Positions 34,601 through 47,100 of a stretch of DNA of 64,000 bases are shown here, piece by piece. Positions within the stretch are counted from its first letter, which is position 1, and each line of letters begins with the position of its first letter. Source of the DNA: Acanthochromis polyacanthus (taxonomy: Eukaryota; Chordata; Actinopteri; Pomacentridae); the NCBI RefSeq assembly GCF_021347895.1, contig NC_067131.1, forward strand, positions 8,584,653 to 8,648,652, in the 5' to 3' direction. The notes below the pieces were generated by a model. That model saw only the letters and a program-made list of their open reading frames with translations. It did not search any database and was not told the DNA's origin. The translations under genes were made by a program, and so were the position numbers.

Positions 34601-37600
34601 AGTTGCTAAAAACTAAACACCTGAGAACCTATCAACTACCTGAGTGCACACAACTCCAACTTCCATAACTTTCAACTTTAGAGAACAAGTAAAGTGTGTT
34701 TTGCGTCTCACCAGAAAGAAATGCATCGGGTAAACGCATTCAGAGAAAATAAGATTGAAGGACGACTTTACCTCTGAAAACAGACTGCAGCTCAAAACTT
34801 CTGGTACTCAATGTCTTTGTTGCTTTGGTTGCTAAGAAACCTCAACTAAACAATGGCATCTGTGTACTGGCACACTCACACTTTAGACTGGATGTGCAAA
34901 GCAACTGCAGTTTACCTATTCCATAATTGTGTACTGTATGAACAGCTGAAAAATGAAGTTAATGCAGAGTGAAGAGACACTTTGCACCTGACCACAAATG
35001 TAGTTTTATCTTTGACTGTAGCTCTATGTAGAGGAACTATAGATTAAAAAAAAGATGTTTTGTCAGAAAAATCTGTTTTAATTTACATTTCAAACCCTAA
35101 AAACTATCCGCAGATGTTAGCTTCTCCCCTGCTCATGCATATATGCATTTTAATTCAGCCCAGTTCCCGATAAATCTGCTTTTATTTGGCTATTATTCAG
35201 TTTTGCTGTTGTCAGACAATGGAAAAGTGTGAAGAAGTTAACTGGCAAGGTTCCAGATTGCTGCTCTGTTTTGTTAAAGCATTGATTTTAGAACTGCAAT
35301 GCCATCTAACAAACTCAGCACACTCATGAGTTGCCGCTTTTCTGGATAGTTATTCTCCCTTCTTCTGGGGTTCATTATCATTTCCAAAAAGGTGAATTCT
35401 TGGTTGCTTGACATCAATTCGGTTGAAGAGATGCTGTGTGTTGGCACAGTTCAATACTAATGGGGGCTGAGAAGCTACAGTTAAAGAAGTGGTCATGGTC
35501 AGAGGATCAGCTAGACAGGCGAGATGTGAGAGAAATATGCAGCAAAACTGCTCTCAAAGCACAATTTTAAATGAGGATCTTCAAAGCACCTTACAATAAG
35601 GCAAGATTTTAACATTTCCATTCATGCATCAAGAAAACACCTTGATATTTAACTGTTTTCAGCTTTAGGCAATACAGCCTGAATCCATCTAAAATATGTG
35701 TCAGATCACGGGTTTCAGAGGACACTGAATTCTATCTGTGACGCCCATTTGTTGTGCGAGTTGGAAGAAAACGTGAATGCAAGAAATTGGGTCATAATGG
35801 TCAAAATGGAAATTTAAAAAAAGTCTTAATAGGTACACATAATGGTCCCTGCTTGATGCGTTTTTGTTCAGCCCCTTACATCACCTCTAGCAACAATGAA
35901 TTTTATTTCTGGAATTTGTTCTCAATTTACCCCAAAGTGGTATTGAACTGACCTCAAACTTTGCAAAAAGAGATTTTTTTTGGGACACATTGGTGGTGCA
36001 GGTGCTCAGAAGTCTGGGTTTAATCAAACATGTAATTAGAAAAGACCTCAATTTCTTTAAATTGTCGAAGTCCATTGTGAAAGAAGAAATAACCACTGGG
36101 GTCGTCAAACACAGCAGTGTTTGTCAGTGGGAAGCTGCCGAGGGATCACGGTAAGCATGTGCACTTGCAAATAAAAAGGGGATTGTGCTAAAGTCTGGAG
36201 TGTGATGCCTGAGCAGAAGCTGGAGTGATGAATGGATTTATAGATATTAAAGTATGTGGAAAACTGGAGTTAACATGCCAACACAACCCACCTGTAAACA
36301 TGATCATCAACATCAGAGTTTTAATTGGACACCCACTGAAGGAGTCAAGTTGAGCTTTATGTTGATTTTCATGCATTCTTTCTCATTATTAGTTTGTGAA
36401 TGTGAATGGGAGAGACAGAGAGTGTGTGTGTGAGAGAATGAAGGGCCATTGGTGTGTTTACCCTCACCTAGAGGAGACCAGAGAGTCCAACTCCACCTGG
36501 CTGAGGAAGATGAAAGTGGAGTCCAAGTGGGAAGGCTTAAGAACCAGCTGTCACAGCATCTGGGTGCAAATGAGGAAGGCAAACAGTTTTTTGTTGTTTT
36601 TTTGTTTTTTACCACGTGGCTGCATGAAGGAACCAGGTCTTCTGAAAGACTCTTTAGTTTAAAGCTTTTTAAAAAAAAAAAAAAAATCAACTTATCTGTA
36701 AATCAGCAACAACCATCAGTAATAGCCAAGCAGCAGACTATAGTAGTTTGCTGAAATTGCTGCTACATTTAGTTAAAAAAAATTGTCTTGGATGGAAATT
36801 ACAACTAGCCGGACATATCTCCTTATCACTCAGGGTTAGATCTGTTTTTGCAGAATGAGGAGGACCTACAAAATACTTAGCAGATCGTTTTAATGTTGTG
36901 GCTGATGGGTGTCTCTAGTTTTGTTGGTATTATTATTATTGCATAAGCTATTACTATTGGACATATTTTGTCATGGTTAAGGGTTCATCAAAGTTAATGT
37001 AATCTATTCTGAGAGGAACACAAATGGCTGTGTCTGGTACTGGTCCGCGGACCGTATGTGTGACCCCTCCGCACACAGTATACATTACAAGAAATCTTCT
37101 CAACCTGTGTGCGGTGGGGTCACACATATGGTTCGCGGACCGGCACCGGACTGGCAGGGGGTCCGACCCGGCCGTGGAATACATCCATGATATCAAAAAA
37201 TATTCAAAAAATCATGACCTACATTACTACTGCATTTGTTTGATCAAACTGCAGTTCCCATATTGTCTGGTGGGGGCGCTCTGTCGGAGCGGACAGCATG
37301 AAGCAGCACCATGACTCGGCCATGGCAGCAGATGGGATCTGTAGTTTGTGTCTTATCAGCACTTCATATTGTCGGACCATTAATTACAATAATAATAAAT
37401 CAATGTAAAATGATCTCGTGGGCCTATATAATTGTATTACAGGCCGGATATGGCCCGTGGGCCTTGAGTTTGACACATGTGGTCTAGAATAAACAGTATG
37501 GAAATTCATTTCTCACCCTTTTTGAAATTGTCTTTGAAGGTTATGGAAATGCCAGAAGAGATTGTTATGTGTGTGTGGCGGAATGATTTCCACCTGCATA

Positions 37601-37683
37601 GAAGCTGAAGGTTTCTGCTTGAATATTTCTGATCTTCTTCTGCTGGTGTATTTACTACCTGGCACTGCTTTGTAGCAGATGGT
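28643..37683 (-). CDS. tbata: TBATA (thymus, brain and testis associated; Spatial)
   Basis: Exons in descending order: 37517-37683 (putative), 34290-34502, 30701-30871, 30492-30568, 30014-30163, 29612-29693 and 28643-28747, all with AG/GT borders and matching phases. The peptides match TBATA in order: FGALSHHSFFSRHNPHPHRV and RHIQ, GLNGRPICMVRDDW, EAWRDELKELVAKVN, QYSADTGRIIPPSSKSYL, DQELT joined to VLELLCQILQTDSLS, then EKDLVMGMLRRALDG. TBATA is reported to act in thymic epithelium and testis and to bind the NEDD8-activating subunit UBA3; this is family knowledge. The N-terminal exon is called only from splice phase and an open frame; the true start codon is not identified. The C-terminal end is unresolved: 28579-28604 may be a micro-exon (AVEKTPESE) before a short last exon near 28440-28490. 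A LINE fragment lies in the 31-34 kb intron. Confidence 0.88.
32640..33540 (-). mobile_element. LINE ORF2 C-terminal fragment in a TBATA intron
   Basis: Broken minus-strand frames carry peptides typical of the C-terminal part of fish LINE ORF2: CPVSDYASGVWGF, DMGWEPPNIRHKCQMLRLWN (about 33130-33190) and GEVENEVHFVLYCPVYEDVR (about 32675-32735). Frames are split by shifts and stops. The reverse transcriptase core is absent, so this is a 5'-truncated, dead copy. Confidence 0.75.
34503..36989. other. TBATA intron (5' side), nothing recognised
   Basis: AT-rich sequence between the TBATA exon ending at 34502 and the DNA-transposon relic at about 36990. Small open frames (for example 36313-36690 minus) have low-complexity character. 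No exon with matching phase was found here, although a small one could be missed. Confidence 0.4.
36990..37480. mobile_element. DNA-transposon-like relic with a long hairpin
   Basis: Contains an imperfect hairpin with about 44-bp arms at 37035-37078 and 37105-37149 (GGTCCGCGGACC and GTGTGACCCC against GGGGTCACAC and GGTTCGCGGACC). The right part ends with GGCCCGTGGGCCTTGAG and TTTGACACATGTGG, a sequence type I recall as very common in fish DNA-transposon ends. Superfamily and exact borders are not resolved. Confidence 0.5.
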
Positions 37684-39849
37684 CTGGGGGAGGAAAACAT
37701 CAAAAAATGTGGAAAAGTATAGAAAGTTGAAAGCCACACACTAGAGCATATATATGAAGCATTGCATTTTATCCATGATGAAATTCACCTTTATGTGTGG
37801 GTCTTAAACATTTATGAGCATATATAGATTCACTTCTTCTACTGGATATGTACTATACTTTTTACATAGTTCATTTCATCTCTTTGCATTTTATGCAATG
37901 TCAGTGTGTGTAGTATGTCAGCAGCTCAACCTTTGGTATTAGTTATTATACCAAAGTCTAGATTTCACTGAGAGAAAAACTTCATTTGTTTGTCAAATGG
38001 AAGGGGATGCATTCATTTTTAAATGCCAATAAACTGTTAGTTTGATGTCAAACCAAAGCTACAGATGGAGCAGTTAATATGCGAGTTAATTTAACATTAA
38101 GAGACAGTTTACACAGAAAAACACTTTTTACTGAGGGAGGATTCATGGAGCCAAGTCTGGGTCATTTCATCTATATTCCTGGCTGATAAGCGCAGCACAT
38201 ACAAATATCCCACCTCTGTTTGCTGGGATGAAAAACTCACATTAAAGACCATCTCCCATAGGTATAAAGCTTTAAAAAAATTTACACCACTTTGAAAAAC
38301 AAAGTTATACAATAACACTGAATAAACCATTCAAAAAAAATGACGGAAAAAATAGTAGAGGTAAAACAGGGAATGATAATGAAAAATTTTGAGGGGCCCA
38401 CATGAGTGAATCCTTGGACTTTTATTTACTTCAGTTTCCAAATCAATGTTCAAGCGGTGCCTTAAAGCTAAATCAGCTAAATCAATAGTAAATCACAGGG
38501 AGACAGACATGGGAGTAATGTATGTTCTTCTCCTGGAATTTGTTGAAAACCAGCAGCAGCAGAAAAAGCAGTGTTACTAGAGAATGACTAACGGGGTAAA
38601 GCATGCAGTAGATCATGCAGTAAAGCTGCAGGGATTAATCACAAGGGTGCCTGTCAGTAGAAGGAACCACGACTTTAAAGGTCAAATACTCCCGCTGTGG
38701 GAGAATTTTAGGGGGGGAAAAAGCCAGCCTCTATAATGAAAATCAGGGTAGGGATGCAAAAATTCATCTCCTGCCGGCTAAGAAAACCAGGAAAATATCG
38801 TCTGTATAAAGTGGAAATTAGTGATTGTGATGTTTATGAAACATGCAAGCAAGTGGTGACACATCTTTAAACATTGCCCCCTGTAGGACAATGCTGGGGC
38901 AACAACCTTCTCAAATAAAATCACAGAATGATTTGTCAAAATCATTGGCAATGTTTTAGCAATAAAAGCATATACTGGTCTAACATGGCAGTGGAGGTTC
39001 GGTTATAATGGTTAAAATTCCGATTTATTTAGTTTCGGTTTAGTAAGGGTAGTTTAATGTAATGTCGGTTGTTCTCAGGCCTCTTTTGAAAAAGAGACTG
39101 CCAGATTAAATAATGTCTAAGGAGGGCTTTTATTTCATGATTAAGATAAAAACTGCTTTGTCAAACCTGAGGAAATATCACAGTAAAAAAGTAATTTCTC
39201 CAGTGTGGATAGGACGTTTCAGATATCCTGACTGCCTGAAAGCTTTCCCACGCTGGTTACAACAATGTGTATGTAGATCGATCCAGCTCTCCTTTACTGA
39301 AACCACTCCCACCCTCATCAAGACATCTGTATAGATCCCTGCAGGTCTGGTCCTATGAAGCAAAAAACTAAGCGGCGGTCACAGCAGTGCAAGAGGACAA
39401 TAAATGACAAATGCCACTGGATGATACAGGAAGCGGTCAGGGTGTAACAGTACACAAAAATCATGGTTTGGCGCACACACTCAGCTTTGAGATCATGATT
39501 CATTATGTTCCGAGCGTAAAATGAGAACATGAAATACAAAGCATTAAAGTGCTTCCTTTGTCTTTTATTCAAGTTAAACAAAGGTTGAATTAACAATGAT
39601 TGCATTTTCTCAAAAAAAGCCTCTCAATACTGCTGTAAGTGTCTCATCAATTAGGAAAAGTCATTCAATATAAAGCAAAAAAAATCTTTGTCAATCATCT
39701 ATTTAGAGACTTCAGATTGGAGTCAAATTGACCCCAAAGATAATAAGAGAGCTAACTCATATAGAGGTTTGTCTCACTCGACCCACAGTATTCTCAACAC
39801 GTAACAGGGTCTTTCATCTCAGCTCTTGATTTACCAGAAGGTCTTAGTC
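37684..39849. other. Upstream of TBATA, no gene recognised
   Basis: AT-rich, with short open frames only. It may hold the promoter and 5' UTR of TBATA, but I see no distinct CpG-rich stretch or convincing start. Confidence 0.35.
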
Positions 39850-40182
39850 CAATCCTCACCTCTGGGTGGTGATGGAAAGAATAACGTTGTGGATAAAACC
39901 GTCCAAAATGAGTTTTCTTTGTAGGGTGGCTGGACTCAGCTTCAGAGATAAGGTCAGGAGCTTGGACATCTTGCAGTAAAGTTGCTTTTTCTTTGTGTAG
40001 AAAGGAGTCAGTTGAGGTGATTCAAGCATCTGACTGTGATGCCTCCTGGGCGCCTTTAATTGGAGGATTTCTGGACATATCCAACTGAGAGAAAACCTCT
40101 AGACAGACCTAGAACTCGCTGGAGGGATTGCATATCTTATTATGCTGAGGAACACCTGGAGATCCCATAGGAAGAGCTGAAT
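39850..40182 (+). mobile_element. LINE 3' end fragment
   Basis: Plus-strand remnant of the last part of a LINE ORF2: the translation contains MSFLCRVAGLSFRDKVRSLD (near 39910-39970), and the DNA continues with degraded matches to the remainder (GTCAGTTGAGGTGATTCAAG; AACTCGCTGGAGGGATTGC) up to GGAAGAGCTGA. Stops interrupt it. It may be the same LINE family as the fragment at 57022. Confidence 0.72.
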
Positions 40183-40186
40183 GTAA

Positions 40187-40564
40187 TAATAATAATAATA
40201 CATTTTATGTGTAAGCGCCTTTCTTGACACCCAAGGACACTTTAGAAGAAAAACAAATACAACAGAAGAGATAAAAACTATACATACAAGAAAGAGGCAA
40301 TTACAGAGAATAAATAATCTTGAACAGGTGAGCTTTGAGTCTGGATTTGAAGAGAAGCAAAGAGTCAATATTACGGATGTCCGGTGGGAGTGAGTCGTAG
40401 AGTTTGGTAGCAGAGCAGCTGAAAACCCTGCTCCCCATGGTGCTGAGGCGGATGGAGGAATGCGATGTTGTGGATAGCCTTGAATGTATACAGGAGGATT
40501 TTAAATTTGAATTGAATGTACGTAAAAGGAGAAAAAGAGGAGGATTGGGAGGCTTTAGATGCAA
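40187..40564 (-). mobile_element. L2/CR1-like LINE 3' end fragment
   Basis: Minus strand: a frame of 87 codons ending at 40301 with STMGSRVFSCSATKLYDSLP and LLLFKSRLKAHLFKI, the typical C-terminus of L2-like fish LINE ORF2. A short 3' UTR follows with AAAGTGTCCTTGGGTGTC and AAAGGCGCTTACAC, ending in a (TTA)n tail at 40187-40201. It is 5'-truncated and its 3' tail almost touches the LINE fragment ending at 40182. Confidence 0.78.
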
Positions 40565-42071
40565 TTAGGCAGCAGAAGCACGATAATTATGCTTCTTAAA
40601 GCAAAAAATCTAACATTCTTCAGCCATTTAATCATCAGGTTAGTGTCCTCAACCTTCAAAATTGTACATCTATTTAGTGCAGCCACACAACAGTTTGTAT
40701 TTTACTTTGAATCAGTCAGAACGACGGAGCCTCACAACAGTCTTTGAAAGAGTACTGAAAATAATAGTACCATTAGACTGGTTTTAATAGATTTACCGGT
40801 AATTATAAAGTTCAAAAAGAAAGTTCATATCTCAGAGTAATGTTAAACTGAAGCAAGTTTCATGTGTAGTTTGAATAAAATTGCAGTACACATATATAAA
40901 TACAATTTTCCTCTAATTTGGAATTATCAATATCTTTTTTGTTTGCTTCCTTTGGTATGTAGGCATCTCTGAAAGGACCATTGTAGGATCTGATGGGGTA
41001 ATTCACGCTGTGTCTTGGAGCTCGTATTGATTTACAGTATATACAAAGATCACTTAGGGGTCAAGATATGATGAACCGAACTGAAGAAAACAAACATCCT
41101 TCTGCAACACAAAGTCTACTTATTTCTATTGATTTTTCCTCCCCCTCTTATATCACTGTGAACTGTTTCCAAGGAGTTTCCTAAAAGCTTTCTGGAAAGA
41201 AATGCATGATTTGGTGCTAATTACATGAAAAACTGTGAAACGGTTGAGGTAGTTTCAGTCGAATTTAAAGCTTCTAACAATTTATTGGCTACTTTTCGTA
41301 CAAGTTAAATTGTTTGCTTGCCTGTGGCCACATTGTGTACAAATTTAGCTGTTTGCTTTCGCTGAATAAAAATTTTCTAGTGGCTTCATAGTAAACAGCA
41401 ATTAATTAACTGGGAGTCAGACTGTTCAAACCCTGCACAATAATAACTATTACTGTCTGATAACGTGATTTTGTTTTCTCAGCTTAATGTGTTGCAGATG
41501 CTTGTCTACTGACATGAGTAATGTTAGACTGTATGTTTTTTCTAAGGTTATATAATCTGCTTTAACCCCTTCCACCATGCAGGTTACTGCAGCAGGACCA
41601 GACTAAATCTGTTTCCGTATTTCAAAGCTTACCTTTGGAGCAGTGCACATTCACCGCTGAGGCTGCTTATACCAATATGCCTGAAATGAATGTAGCCGTT
41701 TGATTTCTGCTGGAGTCGCAGTTGGCAGCTGAATGCATGTGTTTACTAATTTATTTGTGACAAAGTGGATATTTTCTCTCTAACTTTAGTTATTATTAGT
41801 CAAATGAAAAAAAAAATTTCATATTTTCAATCGCAGTCAGATCAGGTATACAAGGATAAGAAGAATTACTGTATTTTTAAAATTCTCCAAGTTTCTTTTA
41901 TTCATTGAGTGGAAGGTTGCTAGTTTGGGTCCACTGGTTTTGCAGCTGTACACTGTAGAAAATCTGTAGACTATAACTGTTTTGTTTTGTTTATGGTTAC
42001 AATGCAAATGAACAGTTTTTTCTGTGATTCTATGAGTCATTATCTGTAAGTAAGCTATATATATGGCAAAT

Positions 42072-42092
42072 ATGTGTGTGTGTGTGTGTGTG

Positions 42093-42124
<32 letters not shown>
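42072..42124. repeat. Self-complementary (TG)n-TATA-(CA)n repeat
   Basis: A run of TG dinucleotides is followed by TATA and then a run of CA dinucleotides. The two halves can pair, giving a potential hairpin or cruciform. Confidence 0.9.
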
Positions 42125-42132
<8 letters not shown>

Positions 42133-42431
42133 AATAATTTACAGTCAAATGTTGTGAGAGAACAAATTACTGTATAATAAAATAGGGATTTTTCTTTTTA
42201 TCATTTAGTATATTTAGAGTTTCATCCTGTTTTATAATTGTTAACATGTACTTTTTTGTTAAGGATAGTCAAAAAGGCTGGGGCTATTTTGAAGATTGTC
42301 AATGTCTCTTTAAATAGCTCAGAGAAAAAGAGTTAATGAGAAATAGCGAATATCCTGCAGGCTAATTGTGAGGATCTGCATAACTGAAGCAGATCCATCA
42401 TTGGTCTGTCAACCTGCCTCTGGTCAGCTGA

Positions 42432-42467
42432 GCACACACACACACACGCACGCACGCACGCACGCAC

Positions 42468-42521
<54 letters not shown>

Positions 42522-42539
42522 GCGCGCACAGACACACAC
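42432..42539. repeat. Compound (CA)n/(CG-CA)n microsatellite before the QRFPR-like start codon
   Basis: About 108 bp of CA with interspersed CG steps (CACGCACGCACG near 42450-42470 and GACGCGCGCACAG near 42520). Ends about 170 bp before the ATG at 42711. Alternating purine-pyrimidine DNA of this type can adopt Z form. Confidence 0.92.
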
Positions 42540-42710
42540 AGTGAGAGAAAAAGAAAAGGCAACAGCTGCAGCAGCAGTAGCAGCAGGTTTGTGGGAGGTG
42601 AAAGAAGCAGCGCAGCGTCCAGATGCTCCTGTAGGTTTAACAGAAGCTGTCATCACTGACTTTTATATTTCTTTCCGCTCTCCAACAACTTCCTCTGTGG
42701 GACTGAAGAC

Positions 42711-44094
42711 ATGGCAGCGGCAGCTTCCACCGATTCTGGACAGGGGTCCACCAAAATAACTCCGGAAGTGCTGCAGGAGACGCTCCAGCTGTACAACCTG
42801 AGTCGCCAGGAGTTCATCAGCACCTACAACATCCAGCCGCTCGTCTACATACCCGAGCTGCCCTACAGCGCCAAGACCACCTTCGTGATCATGTACGTGG
42901 TAATCTTCGTCCTGGCTCTGGCTGGAAATAGTTTGGTCATCTACATAATTACGAAGAAGCGCGCGATCCAGACGGCCACGGATATTTTCATCTGCTCCCT
43001 GGCTGTCAGCGACCTGCTCATCACTTTCTTCTGCATCCCCTTCACGCTGCTGCAGAACATCTCTTCTGAGTGGTTCGGAGGTGAGTTGACTTTTTCAAAA
43101 CCATGTCACGGAGGAAAAGGGGGGATAAAAAAAAAATGGAAATGAAAATGCAAAAGCAGACTCACACTTAAACTGGAAAACTGGACTCATACTGTAATTC
43201 ACTGTGGATAAATTTAAAAAAAAAATCACCTTCATCGCTGTTTGCATTAGATTAAACACTCAATTGCATTAAGCTTACAGAACACAAGGATTTATGATAA
43301 TAATGCATGCAAAAAGTATTAGTCTGTTACTCATATTAGCTATGCAAATTCCTGCAACTCATATCCAAATAATGAGTGAAAGCTCCATGGCCCAAGCAAA
43401 CAGGTTGAATGATCTCAGCCAGCAAGCAGAGACAACATATTGATCCCTTCAGGGAATGAACTTTAAACGAGAACCGAGTGCCTCAGCAGGACCTAATGCA
43501 TCAAATGACACATAAGCCCTTGTGTCTCCTTAAGGCTAAACTATGGAGAGAGAGAAGAGGAAAAAAGAAAAGGTCAGAATGCCTATTTTGAGGCAGAAAC
43601 CTGCAGGGAGAGAGGGCAGGAGGGAGCTGCTTAAGCGCTTCTGGCTCCAGCCGAGCATCCAATCATGTTTTTCCCCTCAACTGTATGGAATTTGAGATGA
43701 GGAGAGAAATGATATGAAACGTCATTTTACGGAAAAACGATATTGACATATTACAGGCAGCTTTTCTTGATATAATCAGTCTTCTAGCGTTATAAAGAGG
43801 TGGATGAGGGACAGCTGTGATGCTCGTTTTGAATTTTGAACACTGTATCAGATTAACCAGCATCATGAAAACTGCAAAATTAAATATCAGCATCAGCTCA
43901 GAATACAGTCGTGTTCTAAAAGTTGTTTAAAAATGTTCATTTCAAAGTCTGTTTCACATGTTTTAAGTGTAGATTGAAGGTGAATTCTTCCTAGTGAGTG
44001 CAAACACCAGCATGCATATAACATGATAAGAGCAGGAATAGTATTATGCTAATTCCACTACAGGAGAGACCTAATGTTCTCTCTACAGTTGGGT

Positions 44095-44158
<64 letters not shown>

Positions 44159-47100
44159 GCATTAATTAAGGGGCAATGACAGACTTGTTTCCCCAGTCGT
44201 TCTAATTGGAGGTGAGAGACACTCCAATTAGAATAACAGGTGCTGTCATCTCACCGTGTAACAGGTTGTTACTATTGCAAAATTGTTGGATCTCATCACA
44301 TTTGGCAGCCTTTCGGTTACCGTTTCGACACCTGACAACATATAGCATCTTCTGTGAACAGCGAGTGATAATTATTAGTCTTCCAGGCAAATGACTGCAT
44401 ATCTGCTTAACACTTGTCATCATTATGGCCAGCAGCAGGCATTCAGTGTATCATGGCAAAAACCGAAGCAAGCCCAAAGCACGTGCCTCCACTGAAAGGT
44501 GGTCACAATTCGTTCAGAGTGCACCATGGTGGGCTTCTGTGTTTCTGCTCTGGCTCTGTGCTTCATTATGTGTGAAACGTGTCACCGCTCTGTTCTGTAA
44601 TCAGCTATGATTGCGCCCCGCGATTTCAATTCAATTCCCCACAGGAAGATTAAAAAGAATGAGGAAGAGCTCGTGTCTGGTTCCGTTCAACGCGACAACA
44701 TGAGCGACGCAAAGTGTTAATAGAAATGCATGTTTTTGTGCTGTTTATCAGCAGGCCACTGTTTAATCCCTGTGTCTATTTTCTGTAGGAGTCCTGGTTT
44801 GCAAGACAGTTCCCTTTGTGCAAACCACAGCCATAGTGACAGGCATCCTCACGATGACCTGCATCGCCATTGAGAGATACCAGGGCATTGTATTCCCGCT
44901 GAAAATGAGGCGGCAGTACTCGTCCCAAAGAGCATTCAAGATGCTGGGTATGTGTGCAGGAGTGGCTCATCACGCTGTTAAGAGAGCAACCTCTGCCCTG
45001 TGTGAACAAACAAAACAAATGAAAGGCGGCGTTGATTCACTGAAAGCGAATAAACACGTGTTAGGCCTCTGGTGTACTCGCAGCGAGCGACTTCACATGT
45101 GCACGTTGGCCATTTTGTTCCTTTATGTCTTGTGCACCCAGCATGAACACTGTAGTTTCTCAAAATTTAAGTAACAAAATAATAATCCTGTAGAATAATC
45201 CATGTCTGTCTACGTTCAAGGAAAAAGCCTTCAATGAAAGCTGAAATGTGCTTTTCTTGGTTGCGTGGAAACAAACATGCACAGGATGGTTTGATGTTTG
45301 TCTTGCACTTGTATGGGTTTTTAATAACACTGTTTGCATGGCTTTTATTTTACACTTCAAAGCCACATTCCTAAATGGACATAAATTAACCAATCAGCTT
45401 GTCTTATGAGCAGACCTGATGCATTGTTAAGGTGGTAATTGTGCATCTCAGCTGCTCTGCAACCTATAGTTACTTATGGCAACCTTGAAACAGAGATGCT
45501 AAGATTGCAAAAAGCAAGTAGACCACAGACAACAACGATGCAAATGCTTCTGTGCACATCTTTAGTTCCACTGTAATCCCTCAAACAATCCAGGAGCCAC
45601 ATTTGTGTATATTAAGCAACAATTATGTGAAGTGGAGGTAAAGGCCCGGTCACACCGCCCGAACTTTGCTGGAGCATTCCTTGAACGGTAGGGAGGGGGG
45701 CCGAATTTCGACAACGCTCGTCACTGTGCACAAAATGGGAAAAAAATCGAAAACACGGGCGTTGACCTAGCGGTGCACCGCTAAAGCCGGCGTTGCTTTA
45801 ACGTTGGTTTAGCGGTAGCGAGCGGTAGCGAGCGGTAGCGAGCGTTGGTTTAGCGGTGACGCGGCGTTCTGCGCATGCGGGCGTTGGCTCGGCGGGGGTA
45901 TAAAGTTGGTTTAGCGGCATACCGCTTGTGACCAAGCTCCACCGAAGCTTGTGCAACGTTTAATCGCCGCCCGGGCAACGTTGGCGAAGCAGCGGTGGTC
46001 CAGCGTTCAAGATTTCTGCGTTGGCCTAGCGGACCCAAGCGTCCACGAACTTGCGTCTTGCTGCCAAACTTTGACTAGGCGTTGGTGGAGCAGGGGTGAA
46101 CTTTGCCGGGGCGGAAAATTGCCCCCTCCTCACCGCTCGCAATATTTTGTGCAGCTCAAAACTTTCAGAGCGGTAGGAGGGCCCCTCCAGAAACATCAGC
46201 GGTGGCCGAGCGTATACGGCGTTGCTTTAACGGGGGCCAACTTCTGTCAAACGGTGGTGAACGGTTACGAGCGGTGATGAATTTTTTTCACCGTTCACGA
46301 AACGCTCCAGCAAAGTTCGGGCGGTGTTACCGGGCCTTAATCCATTAAGACCTCACTTCAGCTTTCTCTGCTGTCATTCCAACCAAAGCAACGTAGTCAC
46401 CTCCCAGATTCTTACCACGTTTACGTATGTTGACGCTGTGTAAAACTGGAAATCCACAAAGACGCTATTTTTTTTGTTTACCCACAGATGACAGGGCCCA
46501 GTTCTGCCCAGTAGAGGATTTATTTTATTTAATCCTTCATGCACAAAAATCGGCATTTGCATTCTTACTGCCACACAAGCAAGCATGAAAATTATGCAGC
46601 TTGCAAACACCTCAAGTGCTGATAACAATTAGTAGTCAGTATTGGTCTCTATGTGTTGTTTGTTGATATACAAAGAGAAATGAGTACGTAAATGTTACTC
46701 ACGCTGCCTTTCATTAAAGATGCCAAGTATAATTTTGAAGAAAAAGGTACACTACTGTTCAAAAGTTTGGGGTCACCCAGAAAATGTAAAATGTTTTCCA
46801 TGAAAACTCACATTTTTATTCAAGTGGTAACATAATTGCACAAGGGTTTTCTACTCATCAGTTAGCCTTTTAACGTGATTAGTAGTTCTCACAATGTAGC
46901 ATTAGAACACAGGCGTGATGGTAGCTGGAAATGTTCCTCTGTACCTCTCTGTAGATATTCTATTAAAAATCTGCCATTTCCAGCTAGAATAGTCATATAC
47001 CACATTAACAATGTCTACACTGCATTTCTGATTAATGTTATTTTAATTGGGAAAATTGCATTTCAAAAATAAGGACATTTCTAAGTGACCCTAAACTTTT

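Larger units (their letters stand above)
40565..42710. other. Upstream region of the QRFPR-like gene
   Basis: No other gene seen. Two dinucleotide blocks (42072-42124 and 42432-42539) lie 0.2-0.6 kb before the start codon. The part after 42540 is purine-rich (GAGAGAAAAAGAAAAGG) and CAG-rich, suitable for a 5' UTR, but I cannot place a transcription start. Confidence 0.4.

Noticed and set aside
45966..46277. GC-rich frames in QRFPR-like intron 2
   Set aside because: They fall inside the Harbinger-like element and reflect its CpG-rich internal repeats.
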